A stretch of DNA of 64,000 nucleotides from Natrarchaeobius oligotrophus (GCF_003841465.1 NZ_REFZ01000002.1:310001-374000), one strand, 5' to 3'. Shown: positions 1-8,347, counted from the stretch's first letter. Translations and numbers: made by a program. Notes: generated from the sequence alone by a model not told the origin.

Positions 1-80
1 GTACCTCGAGGAGCGCCTAAATACTATCCGACGGATACGATCGCAGCCGCCGGATCGCCTCGAGGCGTGTCAAGCCCCCC

Positions 81-89
81 ATAATTATT
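81..89 (+). promoter_or_regulatory. TATA box for the first sulfatase
   Basis: An AT-rich element (ATAATTATT) lies about 30 nt before the sulfatase ATG at 116. That is the spacing of a leaderless haloarchaeal promoter, and it supports this ATG as the start. Inferred by eye. Confidence 0.5.
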
Positions 90-115
90 CACGCCGTCGC
101 CGTAGGTGGCCGTCT

Positions 116-1468
116 ATGGTCACCTCGCGCCCGAACGTCGTACTGGTCACGTGTCACGATCTCGGCCGATACCTCGGTTGCTACGGTGTCGACGTCGAGA
201 CGCCGCGGATCGACGAGCTGGCGGAGACGGGCGTCGCATTCGACAATCACTTCGTGACGGCACCGCAGTGTTCCCCCAGTCGCGGGAGCCTCATGACCGG
301 CCGATTCCCGCACGTCAACGGATTGATGGGGCTCGCACACGGCGACTGGGAGCTCGACGACGGCGAACGCATCCTTCCCCACTACCTGGACGACGCCGGC
401 TACGAAACCCACCTGTTCGGGCTCCAGCACATCACCCAGGACACCGACCGACTCCAGTACGAGTACGTCCACTCCGAGGGCAATCTCTACCCCGGCGTCT
501 CGCCGGCGGTCCACCAGGCCAATCGGGCGCGAAACGTGGCCGACGTGGTCTCCGGGTTTCTCGAGCGCGATGCGTTCGAATCGCCGTTTTTCGCCGCTGT
601 CGGGTTCTTCGAACTGCACCGGGTCGAAGAGGAGAACGGTCGCTTCGGCTTCGACAGCGACCACTACGAAACCGACGACCCCGACGAAATCCGGCCGCTG
701 TCGTACCTCCCGGACCGACGCGGCATCCGCCACGACCTCGCGGAGATGCGAGGCATGGTGTACGCCGTCGACGAGGCGATGGGAACGATCCTCGATACGC
801 TCGAGCGGACCGGTCTCGAGGAGGAGACGCTCGTCCTGTTCACGACCGAACACGGGATCGCGTTCCCCCGGGCCAAGGGAAGCTGCTACGACGCCGGCAT
901 CGAAGCCGCGTTGTTGCTTCGCTGTCCGGAACTCGCGGCCGACGGGAGCCGGTACGACGAGCTGATCAGCAACGTCGACGTCCTGCCGACGCTGCTCGAG
1001 TTGATCGGCGAGGACGTCCCCTCGAGCATCGGGGGACGGAGCTTCCTGTCGCTTCTGGCGGAAGACGGCGAGTACGACGAGCGCGAGCGTGTGTTCGCGG
1101 AGATGACCTGGCACGACATGTACAACCCGGTGCGGGCGATACGGACGGAGCGCTACAAGTACGTTCGAAACTTCTGGCACCTGCCGAAGGTGTACCTCAC
1201 CAAGGACATCTTCGCGAGCGAGGCGGGCCGGATGGTCCGCGAGACCGACGGCGTCCCGCCCCGACCGTACGAGGAGCTGTACGACCTCCAGGAAAGTCCC
1301 CAGGAGGACGAAAACGTCGTCTTCGAGCCGACGTACCAGGACGTCAGGCGCGACCTTTCTCGCCAGCTCCACGAGTGGATGGTCGAGACCGACGATCCGT
1401 TACTCGACGGGCCGGTTCCTCCCGGCGATTACGGGACGATCACGTCCTGGGCCCACGAGGAAAATTGA
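116..1468 (+). CDS. sulfatase family hydrolase (arylsulfatase/heparan-sulfatase-like)
   Basis: This 450-residue protein has the type I sulfatase signature CSPSRGSLMTGR, with the Cys that is converted to formylglycine at residue 52. The N-terminal metal-binding strand reads RPNVVLVTCHDLG. The second metal motif is TTEHG rather than the usual DHG. There is no signal peptide or membrane segment, so it probably acts in the cytoplasm on a sulfate ester or sulfamate; the substrate cannot be read from sequence. The formylglycine-generating enzyme it would need is not in the window. The ATG at 116 follows a TATA box by about 30 nt. The downstream gene converges on it. It is distinct from the second sulfatase at 35.6 kb, which belongs to an ABC-transporter operon. 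Confidence 0.88.
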   Translation: MVTSRPNVVLVTCHDLGRYLGCYGVDVETPRIDELAETGVAFDNHFVTAPQCSPSRGSLMTGRFPHVNGLMGLAHGDWELDDGERILPHYLDDAGYETHLFGLQHITQDTDRLQYEYVHSEGNLYPGVSPAVHQANRARNVADVVSGFLERDAFESPFFAAVGFFELHRVEEENGRFGFDSDHYETDDPDEIRPLSYLPDRRGIRHDLAEMRGMVYAVDEAMGTILDTLERTGLEEETLVLFTTEHGIAFPRAKGSCYDAGIEAALLLRCPELAADGSRYDELISNVDVLPTLLELIGEDVPSSIGGRSFLSLLAEDGEYDERERVFAEMTWHDMYNPVRAIRTERYKYVRNFWHLPKVYLTKDIFASEAGRMVRETDGVPPRPYEELYDLQESPQEDENVVFEPTYQDVRRDLSRQLHEWMVETDDPLLDGPVPPGDYGTITSWAHEEN

Positions 1469-1512
1469 TCCGCTCGTAGTCGGGGAGACGATGGAGACGC
1501 CGCGATCGAAGA

Positions 1513-2256
1513 TCACTCGAGGGTCTCCCGCGTCCGTCGTGCGGTGTCGGCCAGCAGCTCGCGATCGTCGGTAAACACCTCGACGGCGACGGTGCCGTCG
1601 AAGCCCGCGAGGTGGTCGGCCACGACGCCGTAGTCGATTTCGCCGGCACCGATCGGGAGGTGGGTGTCCCCTCGGCTCCGGGCGTCGTGGACGTGCAGGT
1701 GCGAGACGAGGTCGCCGTACCCGGAGAGGAACCGATCGACGCCGTCGTCGCCGTCTTCCATGTACGCGTGTCCGACGTCGAAACAGACGGCGGTGTCGGT
1801 CTCGCGGGCGAGGTCTCCCAGAACCGACAGCGGGAGTCCGCGTTTCTGGTGGCCGACGTTCTCGACGACCAGTTCGACGCCGGCCTCAGCGGCGGCGTCG
1901 CCGATCGCCGAGAGCTGGTCCGCAAACAACGGTCGAAGGTCCGTATCGTGCGGGTTCCTGGCGGTTCCGTGGAGGACGGCCTTCCGTGCGCCGGCAGCAC
2001 CGGCCCACTCGAGCAGCCGCCGCAGGTAGGAAACGATCGCGTCGTTGATCTCGGCGACGGGCGTCACGACCTCCTGTTTGAACGGCAGGTGAACGCAGAG
2101 GTCGGCGTCCGCGCCGGCGAGGATCGACTCGAGACGCTCGGCGTCGATTTCGCTCGGGTCGCGTCCCTCCCCCAGGGAGAGTTCGGCGAAGTCGAAGCCG
2201 TCGATCGTCCGCCGCGTTCGCTCGAGCGAATCGCCGACGGTGAGGCCAACGTTCAT
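1513..2256 (-). CDS. sugar phosphate isomerase/epimerase-like TIM-barrel protein
   Basis: The protein has 247 residues and resembles the xylose-isomerase-like TIM barrel (AP endonuclease family 2). Recognisable strand ends are LCVHLPF, AVLHGTA, ELVVENVGH, VCFDVGHAY and SHLHVHDA, which carry the His/Glu/Asp residues that usually bind one or more divalent metals in this family. Some members isomerise sugars or inositol derivatives and others are endonuclease-like, and the sequence does not decide between them. It is convergent with the sulfatase and on the same strand as the UspA gene upstream (160-nt gap), so an operon is possible but not evident. Confidence 0.8.
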   Translation of the reverse strand: MNVGLTVGDSLERTRRTIDGFDFAELSLGEGRDPSEIDAERLESILAGADADLCVHLPFKQEVVTPVAEINDAIVSYLRRLLEWAGAAGARKAVLHGTARNPHDTDLRPLFADQLSAIGDAAAEAGVELVVENVGHQKRGLPLSVLGDLARETDTAVCFDVGHAYMEDGDDGVDRFLSGYGDLVSHLHVHDARSRGDTHLPIGAGEIDYGVVADHLAGFDGTVAVEVFTDDRELLADTARRTRETLE

Positions 2257-2416
2257 ACCGAATCACGGCTCGCGACCCCCATAACCGCGACGGTGTCTCC
2301 CGGTCGGCGGGGGCCGGGGGCTCGAAATCGTACCCGACCGGACGGACCAGCTCCGATCGTGTCGATCGCACGAGACTGTCGGTTTCGTCGAGCGACCGGA
2401 ACCGGGCCGACGGGGA

Positions 2417-2866
2417 TCACGATTCCGAGTCGTCGACAGGTGGGACGTTTCGTCCCGTGATCACGATCGGCACGTCGGTCAGGAGAAGAAGGCTCTGAGC
2501 GACGCTTCCGTAGCTGTGTCGACCAACCGGTGGGTTTTTTCGCCCGCCGAGGACGATAGTCTGAACGTCGCGTTTCAAAACTTCCTGGCGGATTTTTTCG
2601 ACGGGGTTGAACCGTCGATCGACGAGGGTGACGTCGACGTCTCTCTCCTCGAGGTACTGATAGGCAACGGCGACCGAGGTGACGACGTCCCTCGACGAGC
2701 CGCCGGATTTGACGGCGGCGGGTAGATCGTCGAGTTCGTCCCGTTCGAACACGAACACGAGGATCACCCGTACCGAGCGTTCCGCGTCCGGAAGCGATGC
2801 GATCCACCGAACCTGGCTTAGCGCGCGTTTTTCGTCTAGATCGACGGGCGCTAGTATCCGATGCAT
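2417..2866 (-). CDS. universal stress protein UspA-like
   Basis: This 149-residue protein shows the UspA alpha/beta fold. It begins RILAPVDLDE, and near its C-terminus it has the nucleotide-binding loop GGRKNPPVGRHSYGSVAQ, a form of G-x2-G-x9-G-S. That motif marks the ATP-binding branch of the family. Usp proteins are soluble dimers linked to stress responses, but specific roles in haloarchaea are mostly unknown. A second, broken UspA-like sequence lies at about 7.7 kb. Confidence 0.9.
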   Translation of the reverse strand: MHRILAPVDLDEKRALSQVRWIASLPDAERSVRVILVFVFERDELDDLPAAVKSGGSSRDVVTSVAVAYQYLEERDVDVTLVDRRFNPVEKIRQEVLKRDVQTIVLGGRKNPPVGRHSYGSVAQSLLLLTDVPIVITGRNVPPVDDSES

Positions 2867-3159
2867 TGACGATAGTCGTGGTCAGGGCGATAACGAACGA
2901 TGGAACGATTCCCAAAAACGGATGCTCGTGACGGTGATTTAAGATGTCTCGCGAACGCCCGTCGATCGCGCCAGTCGAGGTTCGTCGCGGGAGATCTATG
3001 GATTCCGACGACGATCCCACCGAAACTGTCCGTACATCGATCCCATCGCTGTCGTGCGATCGAGTGCGTACCGGCTTTCAGTGGCGACGATAACGCGACG
3101 AGCCGTCTGCGACGGCTTGCACTCGAAGTTTTATGTCGTGGCCGTGGTAGGGACGGGAG

Positions 3160-3603
3160 ATGGAGGGACTTCGCTGGATCAGCCTGAGCGAGGACGAGCG
3201 AACCGAGTTCCTGGGAGACGGCGGTACCGGCGTCATCTCGTTTTCCACCGACGCGGGTGAGCCGCCCGCATCGCTTCCGGTGTCGTACGGCTACTTCGAC
3301 GCCGACGAGAGCTTCTACTTTCGGCTCTCGTTTCCCCCTGGAAGCTCGAAAGACGAGGTCGTCGACAACCCGGTTACGTTCGTGACCTACGGCGAAGACG
3401 ACGGCGGATGGAAGAGCGTCGTCGCAAGCGGCGTCCTCGAGGAACTGGACGACCTGCCGTACGACTCGACGGCGGTACAGGGAATGTGGGCGATCGACAT
3501 TCCGACGGTCGACGTCTTCGAGCGACCGCGTGACGAGATCGAGTTTCACGACTTCCGGCTCGTTCCGGAGATGCTCTCGGGACGAAAGAGCGTCTCCGAC
3601 TAG
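3160..3603 (+). CDS. pyridoxamine 5'-phosphate oxidase family protein
   Basis: The protein has 147 residues and the split-barrel flavin-binding pattern of the PPOX family: an early GVISFST strand, then LPVSYGYFDADESFYFRLS, then VTFVTYG and a VVASGVLEEL strand. Haloarchaea carry many such small proteins, which are predicted to bind FMN, F420 or haem and act as small-molecule reductases. The substrate is unknown. The CBS-domain gene starts 42 nt downstream on the same strand, so the two may be cotranscribed. Confidence 0.82.
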   Translation: MEGLRWISLSEDERTEFLGDGGTGVISFSTDAGEPPASLPVSYGYFDADESFYFRLSFPPGSSKDEVVDNPVTFVTYGEDDGGWKSVVASGVLEELDDLPYDSTAVQGMWAIDIPTVDVFERPRDEIEFHDFRLVPEMLSGRKSVSD

Positions 3604-3645
3604 TGGCCCGAAAAGCGTAATCCGGCGGGATGAGAACCAGGTACT

Positions 3646-4086
3646 ATGTGCGCTCGCATCGCGGACGTCATGACCGAAGACGTCGTCTCCGCCGAGAACA
3701 CCACGTCGCTCGAGACGGTGGCAGAACGGATGCTCCGTCACGAGATCGGCAGCGTCGTGATCACGAACGACGACGTCCCTTACGGGATCGTCACGGAGAC
3801 GGACGTCATCCACGCCAGCTACCGCACCGGGAAGCCGCTTTCGGAGATCGCCACGAAATCGGCGGCGAGTCACCCGCTCGTAACCGTCGAGCCCGAACAA
3901 CCGGTTCGGCTGGTCGTCGAACGGATGCGGGACGAACGGGTCAAGAAACTCGTCGTCGTAGCGGGACTCGAGGTGAGAGGGATCGTGACGACTCACGACC
4001 TCGTCGACCACTACGGGGAGTTGACCCGAGACGTCAGGGAGATCCGAGAAAACCGGGAGCGCCGGACGGGATCGGTCTCAAAGTGA
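3646..4086 (+). CDS. two-CBS-domain protein
   Basis: This 146-residue soluble protein is a tandem CBS pair. The first repeat starts IADVMTEDVVSAENTTSL and ends YGIVTETDVIHA; the second contains HPLVTVEPEQPV and ends RGIVTTHDLVDHY. Such pairs usually bind adenosine nucleotides or SAM and act as energy sensors on a partner. No partner domain is fused here. The nearest neighbour is the PPOX-like gene 42 nt upstream. The gene is convergent with the VKOR-like gene. Confidence 0.9.
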   Translation: MCARIADVMTEDVVSAENTTSLETVAERMLRHEIGSVVITNDDVPYGIVTETDVIHASYRTGKPLSEIATKSAASHPLVTVEPEQPVRLVVERMRDERVKKLVVVAGLEVRGIVTTHDLVDHYGELTRDVREIRENRERRTGSVSK

Positions 4087-4137
4087 ATCCTCGCGCCACT
4101 CGAACCGGGCAATCGGGTCCGGACGAGACGGCGTCGG

Positions 4138-4728
4138 TTACGCACCCGGAATCGGCGCGAGCGTGATACCGTACATGGCCGCGACCGTGATCCCGACGGT
4201 CGAAACGATCAACGGCGGCCAGACGCGGGTACTCGAGATCGTCGGTGCGACGCGTCCGCCACCGAGGAACTTCACGATCACCTCGATCGCGAACAGGCTC
4301 GTCGTCGCGGCTGCCGAGATCATACAGAACGGACAGATCGCGCCGATCACGCCGAGTTGCAGGTAGACGAAGTACGCCGACGCACCGAGTCCGGAGAGCG
4401 TGATCGCGAAGATGGCGCGCTCGAGGAGTTCGTGTTTAGTCTCGAGCCAGAGACCACCCAGGACGATCATCGTCACGTAGTATCCAGCGCCGATCAGCGC
4501 GAGCGGGATCGGCCCGACGTACGCCCACCCGCTCGTGATGACCGCCAGGCTTCCCTCGGGCTCGACGCCGGATGGCAGCGGCAGCGCCCAGAAGTGCACC
4601 GCCGTGAGGAAGGCGCTCGCCCCCCAGCCGATCACCGCGACGGCGAGGAAGGCACCTAACAGCGCGTTCACGTGCCGTCGGAGGTCGTACGAGGTCGACG
4701 TCTCGATTTTCGATGCGAGTTCCGTCAT
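4138..4728 (-). CDS. vitamin K epoxide reductase (VKOR)-like membrane protein
   Basis: The protein has 196 residues and about five hydrophobic segments. The family's redox motif CPFC is at residues 132-135, at the start of a transmembrane helix, as in VKOR/DsbB-type quinone-linked disulfide-forming proteins. These are the only two cysteines: the first extracytoplasmic loop, which in bacterial VKORs carries a second Cys pair, has none. The start was set at the ATG at 4728 because the longer upstream reading is unlike the family and runs over the divergent promoter. The divergent thioredoxin suggests a thiol-redox role. The electron partner is not evident. Confidence 0.8.
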   Translation of the reverse strand: MTELASKIETSTSYDLRRHVNALLGAFLAVAVIGWGASAFLTAVHFWALPLPSGVEPEGSLAVITSGWAYVGPIPLALIGAGYYVTMIVLGGLWLETKHELLERAIFAITLSGLGASAYFVYLQLGVIGAICPFCMISAAATTSLFAIEVIVKFLGGGRVAPTISSTRVWPPLIVSTVGITVAAMYGITLAPIPGA

Positions 4729-4762
4729 CGTATGCTGGCGTATGCACCAGGGGCACTTAGTT

Positions 4763-4773
4763 GTTTGTATAGT
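4763..4773 (-). promoter_or_regulatory. TATA-like element for the VKOR-like gene
   Basis: On the minus strand an ACTATACAAAC-type element lies about 35-45 nt before the ATG at 4728, allowing a short leader. Called by eye. Confidence 0.4.
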
Positions 4774-4776
4774 TGC

Positions 4777-4787
4777 CACAATATTGG
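4777..4787. promoter_or_regulatory. CACAATATTGG element upstream of the VKOR-like gene
   Basis: CACAATATTGG contains the palindrome CAATATTG. It lies just upstream of the VKOR-like TATA element. CACAATA recurs at 8026 before tusA, and as TATTGTG at 4965 before thioredoxin. It may be an operator of a shared thiol/sulfur regulon; this is inference. Confidence 0.35.
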
Positions 4788-4964
4788 ACAAGATGAATGG
4801 CGACAGCGCGTCGAGCGCCGGGCGAGCTTCTCGCGGATCGAACGACACCACCGGCGGTGAGGTGGAATCACCACTGTGAACGATCCTGACGATCCGTATC
4901 GGTAGTAGTTCCGACGCCGGCCGACCGCCGTTACCCCGGGCTGTTCGACGGGTTTGGGGAAAGG

Positions 4965-4983
4965 TATTGTGCGAAACACACAA
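4965..4983. promoter_or_regulatory. TTGTG-N7-CACAA dyad upstream of thioredoxin
   Basis: TATTGTG at 4965-4971 and CACAA at 4979-4983 form an inverted repeat (TTGTG-N7-CACAA). It directly precedes the TATA box at about 4987, where a regulator could affect TBP/TFB loading. Related half-sites occur at 8061 and 11210. Confidence 0.45.
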
Positions 4984-4984
4984 A

Positions 4985-4994
4985 GGTATTATAG
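4985..4994 (+). promoter_or_regulatory. TATA box for thioredoxin
   Basis: GGTATTATAG is centred about 28 nt before the ATG at 5018, fitting a leaderless transcript and supporting that ATG over the upstream in-frame one at 4967. Confidence 0.55.
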
Positions 4995-5017
4995 TGTTCG
5001 AGCTCCTATTCTCTCCC

Positions 5018-5458
5018 ATGAGCGACGCGATGGACGACGAACGCGAGCGAATCCGCGAGCAGAAGAAACGCGAACTGATGGAGCAACTCGAGAACGGCGG
5101 CGGGGCAAGCGATCCCGGCGACGACTCCACCGAAACACCGCCGGACGAGCCGATCGAGATCGACGGTGGTGACCACCTCGAGTCCGTGATCGACTCCCAC
5201 GACGTCGTTCTGGTCGACTGCTACGCCGACTGGTGCGGTCCCTGTCAGATGCTCGAGCCGACGATCGACGCAATCGCGGCCGAAACGGACGCCGCCGTGG
5301 CGAAAGTCGACGTGGACCGCCACCAGCGACTCGCCCAGCGCCTGGGCGCACGCGGCGTACCGACGCTCGTCCTCTACGCCGACGGCGAACCCGTCGACAG
5401 GCGGGTCGGCGCACAGGATCGGGCGAGCCTCGAGGCGCTCGTCGAGCGCCACACCTGA
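5018..5458 (+). CDS. trxA: thioredoxin with acidic N-terminal extension
   Basis: This 146-residue thioredoxin has the active site YADWCGPCQM at about residues 71-75 and the cis-proline loop GVPTLVL. An N-terminal acidic, charged helix of about 50 residues precedes the fold, as in many haloarchaeal thioredoxins. It should reduce protein disulfides in the cytoplasm. The start at 5018 was chosen because it follows a TATA box by about 28 nt; the upstream ATG at 4967 would lie inside the promoter. A small hypothetical gene starts 12 nt downstream. The divergent VKOR-like gene suggests paired oxidising and reducing thiol functions. Confidence 0.92.
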   Translation: MSDAMDDERERIREQKKRELMEQLENGGGASDPGDDSTETPPDEPIEIDGGDHLESVIDSHDVVLVDCYADWCGPCQMLEPTIDAIAAETDAAVAKVDVDRHQRLAQRLGARGVPTLVLYADGEPVDRRVGAQDRASLEALVERHT

Positions 5459-5470
5459 GGTGTCGCCCCG

Positions 5471-5752
5471 GTGACCGACGATCGTGACGGCGTCCGCGTC
5501 TGGCTGGTCGAACGGACGTACTCCGACGACGAACAGAACCTGATCATCCTCGTCTACGCGACGCTCGACGGAACGCGGTACTACCGAAAGGAGCGGGCGC
5601 TCACGAGTGCGACCGACGAGCGACCGACGACGGCGGCGGTGACGGTCGAGCCGACGAATCTCGGCTCCGTCGACGATCCCGCGCTACGAACGCAGTACGC
5701 GACCGAAGCGAGCCGGATGGCCGACGAGCACGATCCGGACGACGACGTCTGA
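5471..5752 (+). CDS. small acidic hypothetical protein
   Basis: The protein has 93 residues and starts with GTG only 12 nt after the thioredoxin stop, so it is probably cotranscribed. It has a plausible beta-rich core (VRVWLVERTY, LIILVYAT, TRYYRKERAL) and an acidic tail ending DPDDDV. There are no cysteines, membrane segments or motifs that I recognise. Tight coupling to thioredoxin hints at a redox-related or housekeeping role, but no function can be assigned. Confidence 0.7.
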   Translation: MTDDRDGVRVWLVERTYSDDEQNLIILVYATLDGTRYYRKERALTSATDERPTTAAVTVEPTNLGSVDDPALRTQYATEASRMADEHDPDDDV

Positions 5753-6016
5753 ACGCGTCTCGGTCGTCCGTCGTCAGAGGCCGGCGGGGCTGGAGTCCCT
5801 CGAGCTAGTCGGCCGTTCCGTTCTCGGTCGCGATGTCCACGCCAGCTGTCCCCGTTCGCGACTCGCGAGATATTTCTTACTCGAAGAGTGAATTCTAGTG
5901 TGAGATTGGTTATGTATGAATTACTGGGTGGCTACCGTAATCGGTTAAATTGTTCTCACCATAGTGATACAAATATAACCATACACTTTACATCTCGGTC
6001 GTGGTGGGTCGGGTAT

Positions 6017-7528
6017 ATGTCCGAACGGAGAACGAAGTCCCGTCCGATCACGACGCGACTTCCCGACCCGCGGCGAGCGGAAAACGTCGTCTACGAGCCG
6101 ACGCCCGAGGAACTGCGAGAGCTGGCGGCGGCCGACGAGACGACGACAGAGTACGGGTCGCCGTCGTACGTCAGCGAGTTCCGATCCCGGAGCGTCGAGC
6201 GGACGAAAAACGACGTCGACGACGAGTTCACCGCCGCCGACGAGGAGTTGCTCGAGGACGCGGTCGAGGTCGTCTCCGAGAGACGGACGATCTGCGTGGA
6301 TCGAATCGTGGGACGACGACACGGGGCGTCGTTTCGCTGTCGGCTCTACGTTCCGACCGAGTACGCACGGATCGCGCTCGCGTGGGCGAACCTGTTCGAG
6401 CCGAGCGACGGTGGGGAGCCGGATCTGTACACGGTTCAGCTTCCGGACTACGACGAACTGGCGATCCGGGTCAGCCCCGAGGAGGGGTTCACCGCGGTGC
6501 TCGGCAGCGACTACACCGGCGAGGCGAAGAAGTCGGTACTCAGGCTGTTCATGTATCTCGTGAAAAAACGGGGTGGACTCGGACTCCACGCGGGCAGCAA
6601 GCGCGTCCGCGTGCGCGACGGCGACGGCGACCTACGCGAGGTCGGACAGCTGTTTCTCGGGCTCTCGGCGACCGGCAAATCGACGCTCACCTCCCACGGA
6701 CTCTGGCTCGAGGAACCCGAACGGACGGTCATGCTCCAGGACGACGTCTGTGCGCTGTTGCCGGACGGATCGGTCGCGGGAAGCGAAGGAGCGGGACTGT
6801 ACATCAAAACGATCGGCCTCGAGGAGGACGAACAGCCGGGCCTCTATCGGGCCGCGACCCACGAGTCCGCCGTTCTCGAAAACGTGGCCGTCGACGACGA
6901 CGGAACGGTGAATTTCGACGATCCGAGGTACGGAACGAACGCTCGCGCCGTCGTTCAACGGTCGGAAGTTCCGAGCGCCGACGACGAGATCGACCTCGAT
7001 CGCGTCGATCAGGTGTACTTCATCACTCGAAATCCGCTGATGCCGCCCGTTGCGAAACTCGACGAGAAGGAAGCCGCCGCCGCGTTCATGCTCGGCGAGT
7101 CGATCGAAACGAGCGCTGGTGACCCCGAGCGGGCCGGCGAGTCGATCCGGGTCGTCGGCACCAACCCGTTCATCGTCGGCTCCGAGGGGCGCGAGGGGAA
7201 CCGATTCCGCGAACTCATCGAAGCGCTCGGAGTCGACTGCTACGTTATCAATACCGGATACGTCGGGAACGAATCCACCGACGTCGGCGTAACCGAGTCG
7301 GTCACGATCCTCACCGAACTCGCTCGCGACACCGTCGAGTGGACGGACGACGAGCGCACGGGCCTGACGATTCCGAGCGCCGTTCCAGGGCTCGACGTCG
7401 ACGAGTACTACGTTCCCGATCACGTCGACGAGTACGCCGAGAAGGCCGCCGACCTCCGCGACGAACGTCGAGCCTACCTCGAGCGCTTCGACGAGCTCGA
7501 GTCGGAGATCGTCGACGCCGCGTACTGA
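6017..7528 (+). CDS. phosphoenolpyruvate carboxykinase (ATP)-like
   Basis: This 503-residue protein aligns along its length with ATP-type PEP carboxykinases, which interconvert oxaloacetate and PEP. Visible motifs are the metal-site loop GEAKK, a conserved His in LGLHAG, the P-loop GLSATGKSTL at about residues 215-224 (usual GLSGTGKTTL), the second metal motif QDDV, and a SEGAGLYIKTIGL segment matching the EGGCYAKTI region. A conserved Arg lies in TNARAVV. The N-terminal TGRSPKDK substrate loop is not recognisable; SRSVERTKND occupies its place. The ATG at 6017 was chosen because the longer reading includes a 40-residue AT-rich, non-haloarchaeal-like leader. It may be gluconeogenic or a divergent relative. 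Confidence 0.78.
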   Translation: MSERRTKSRPITTRLPDPRRAENVVYEPTPEELRELAAADETTTEYGSPSYVSEFRSRSVERTKNDVDDEFTAADEELLEDAVEVVSERRTICVDRIVGRRHGASFRCRLYVPTEYARIALAWANLFEPSDGGEPDLYTVQLPDYDELAIRVSPEEGFTAVLGSDYTGEAKKSVLRLFMYLVKKRGGLGLHAGSKRVRVRDGDGDLREVGQLFLGLSATGKSTLTSHGLWLEEPERTVMLQDDVCALLPDGSVAGSEGAGLYIKTIGLEEDEQPGLYRAATHESAVLENVAVDDDGTVNFDDPRYGTNARAVVQRSEVPSADDEIDLDRVDQVYFITRNPLMPPVAKLDEKEAAAAFMLGESIETSAGDPERAGESIRVVGTNPFIVGSEGREGNRFRELIEALGVDCYVINTGYVGNESTDVGVTESVTILTELARDTVEWTDDERTGLTIPSAVPGLDVDEYYVPDHVDEYAEKAADLRDERRAYLERFDELESEIVDAAY

Positions 7529-7671
7529 CCGGCGAGTGCGGATTCTCGAGTCGGGTCCGATAGCGATTCGGTGGCGGCGGTCTCGTATCGCTATCGAACT
7601 ACCGATCGCCACCCGCACGGGAGAGCCGAGGATCGACAGCGCGGACCGCCGACCCCCGACGGGGTCAGGAA

Positions 7672-7893
7672 CCGGCCGTTCGAGCGGATGCTGTACGAGA
7701 CGGACTTCTCCGAGAACGCACAGCGACGTTAGGACTTCCGAAGGAAGACGAGGCCGAGCGTCGGCTGGACGAACTGGCAGGGACGCTCGAGGGCAGGGGA
7801 ATCGAGCCGCGAACGGTCGGCGTCCGGGGCGATCCTGCCGAGGTCGTCGCCGTTTGCGCCACCGCGAACGTGTTGCTCGTGGCGGTGTCGTGA
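7672..7893 (+). pseudogene. UspA-like gene remnant
   Basis: One frame reads FERMLYETDFSENAQ, the typical start of haloarchaeal UspA proteins, and then hits a stop at about 7731. A second frame resumes with LDELAGTLEGRGIEPRTV and VVAVCATANVLLVAV and ends at 7893. These match the middle and core strand of a UspA domain, but most of the protein is missing. I read it as a frameshifted, internally deleted remnant. No other gene is visible between PEPCK and tusA. Confidence 0.6.
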
Positions 7894-7905
7894 TCGCGGA
7901 GCATA

Positions 7906-7926
7906 TATTGCAAGTTAATAGCAATA
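7906..7926. repeat. TATTGC-N9-GCAATA inverted repeat
   Basis: A perfect 6+6 inverted repeat with a 9-nt AT-rich spacer lies between the UspA remnant and tusA, about 175 nt before the tusA ATG. It may be an operator. It resembles the nearby TATTGTG elements but has C in place of T at the sixth base. Confidence 0.45.
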
Positions 7927-8025
7927 CTGCAACCGGATTCGAACGGAAGAAAACTCTGAGAGTTCGTTCGAGCCCGTCTACAAACGGGATTCGATCTCGT
8001 TTGTTGCTTGGATAGTGGAATACCG

Positions 8026-8067
8026 CACAATAATCGGTACGCTTTTATGGTCGAAGACTATATTGTG
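8026..8067. promoter_or_regulatory. tusA promoter region with CACAATA and TATTGTG half-sites
   Basis: CACAATA (8026-8032) and its inverse TATTGTG (8061-8067) flank a TATA-like CTTTTATGG, with a second TATA-like ACTATATT overlapping the right copy. The tusA ATG is at 8101. The same half-sites occur before the thioredoxin and VKOR-like genes. I infer a shared regulator, possibly the HTH protein at 10.8 kb. Confidence 0.45.
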
Positions 8068-8100
8068 TAGTAGCTCCAATACAGAGCACCGATACCGATC

Positions 8101-8346
8101 ATGAGTTCCGAATACGATATCGCGGAGATGCTCGACGTGAAAGGACAGTCCTGCCCGATGCCCATCGTCAAGACCAAACAGGCCATCGACGATCTCGAGG
8201 CCGGCGACGTACTCGAGGTGGTCGCGACCGACTCGGGCAGCATAAGCGACATTCGCGGGTGGGCCGACGGCACCGACGGGGTCGAACTCCTCGAGCAGGT
8301 CGAAGGCGACGATCAATACACTCACTACGTGAAGAAAACGGACTAA
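8101..8346 (+). CDS. tusA: TusA/SirA family sulfur-carrier protein
   Basis: This 81-residue protein has the hallmark CPMPIVKTKQAI motif, whose first Cys carries persulfide sulfur in TusA proteins, followed by the LEVVATDSGS strand and a C-terminal YTHYVKK. TusA relays sulfane sulfur between sulfurtransferases, DsrE-type proteins and downstream reductases. The DsrE-like gene begins 1 nt after its stop, a coupled arrangement common in sulfur-trafficking operons. The regulation site upstream is described separately. Confidence 0.92.
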   Translation: MSSEYDIAEMLDVKGQSCPMPIVKTKQAIDDLEAGDVLEVVATDSGSISDIRGWADGTDGVELLEQVEGDDQYTHYVKKTD

Positions 8347-8347
8347 A

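Noticed and set aside
89-1372. A 427-codon frame opposite the first sulfatase
   Set aside because: Shadow of a gene with a clear sulfatase signature; no family likeness.
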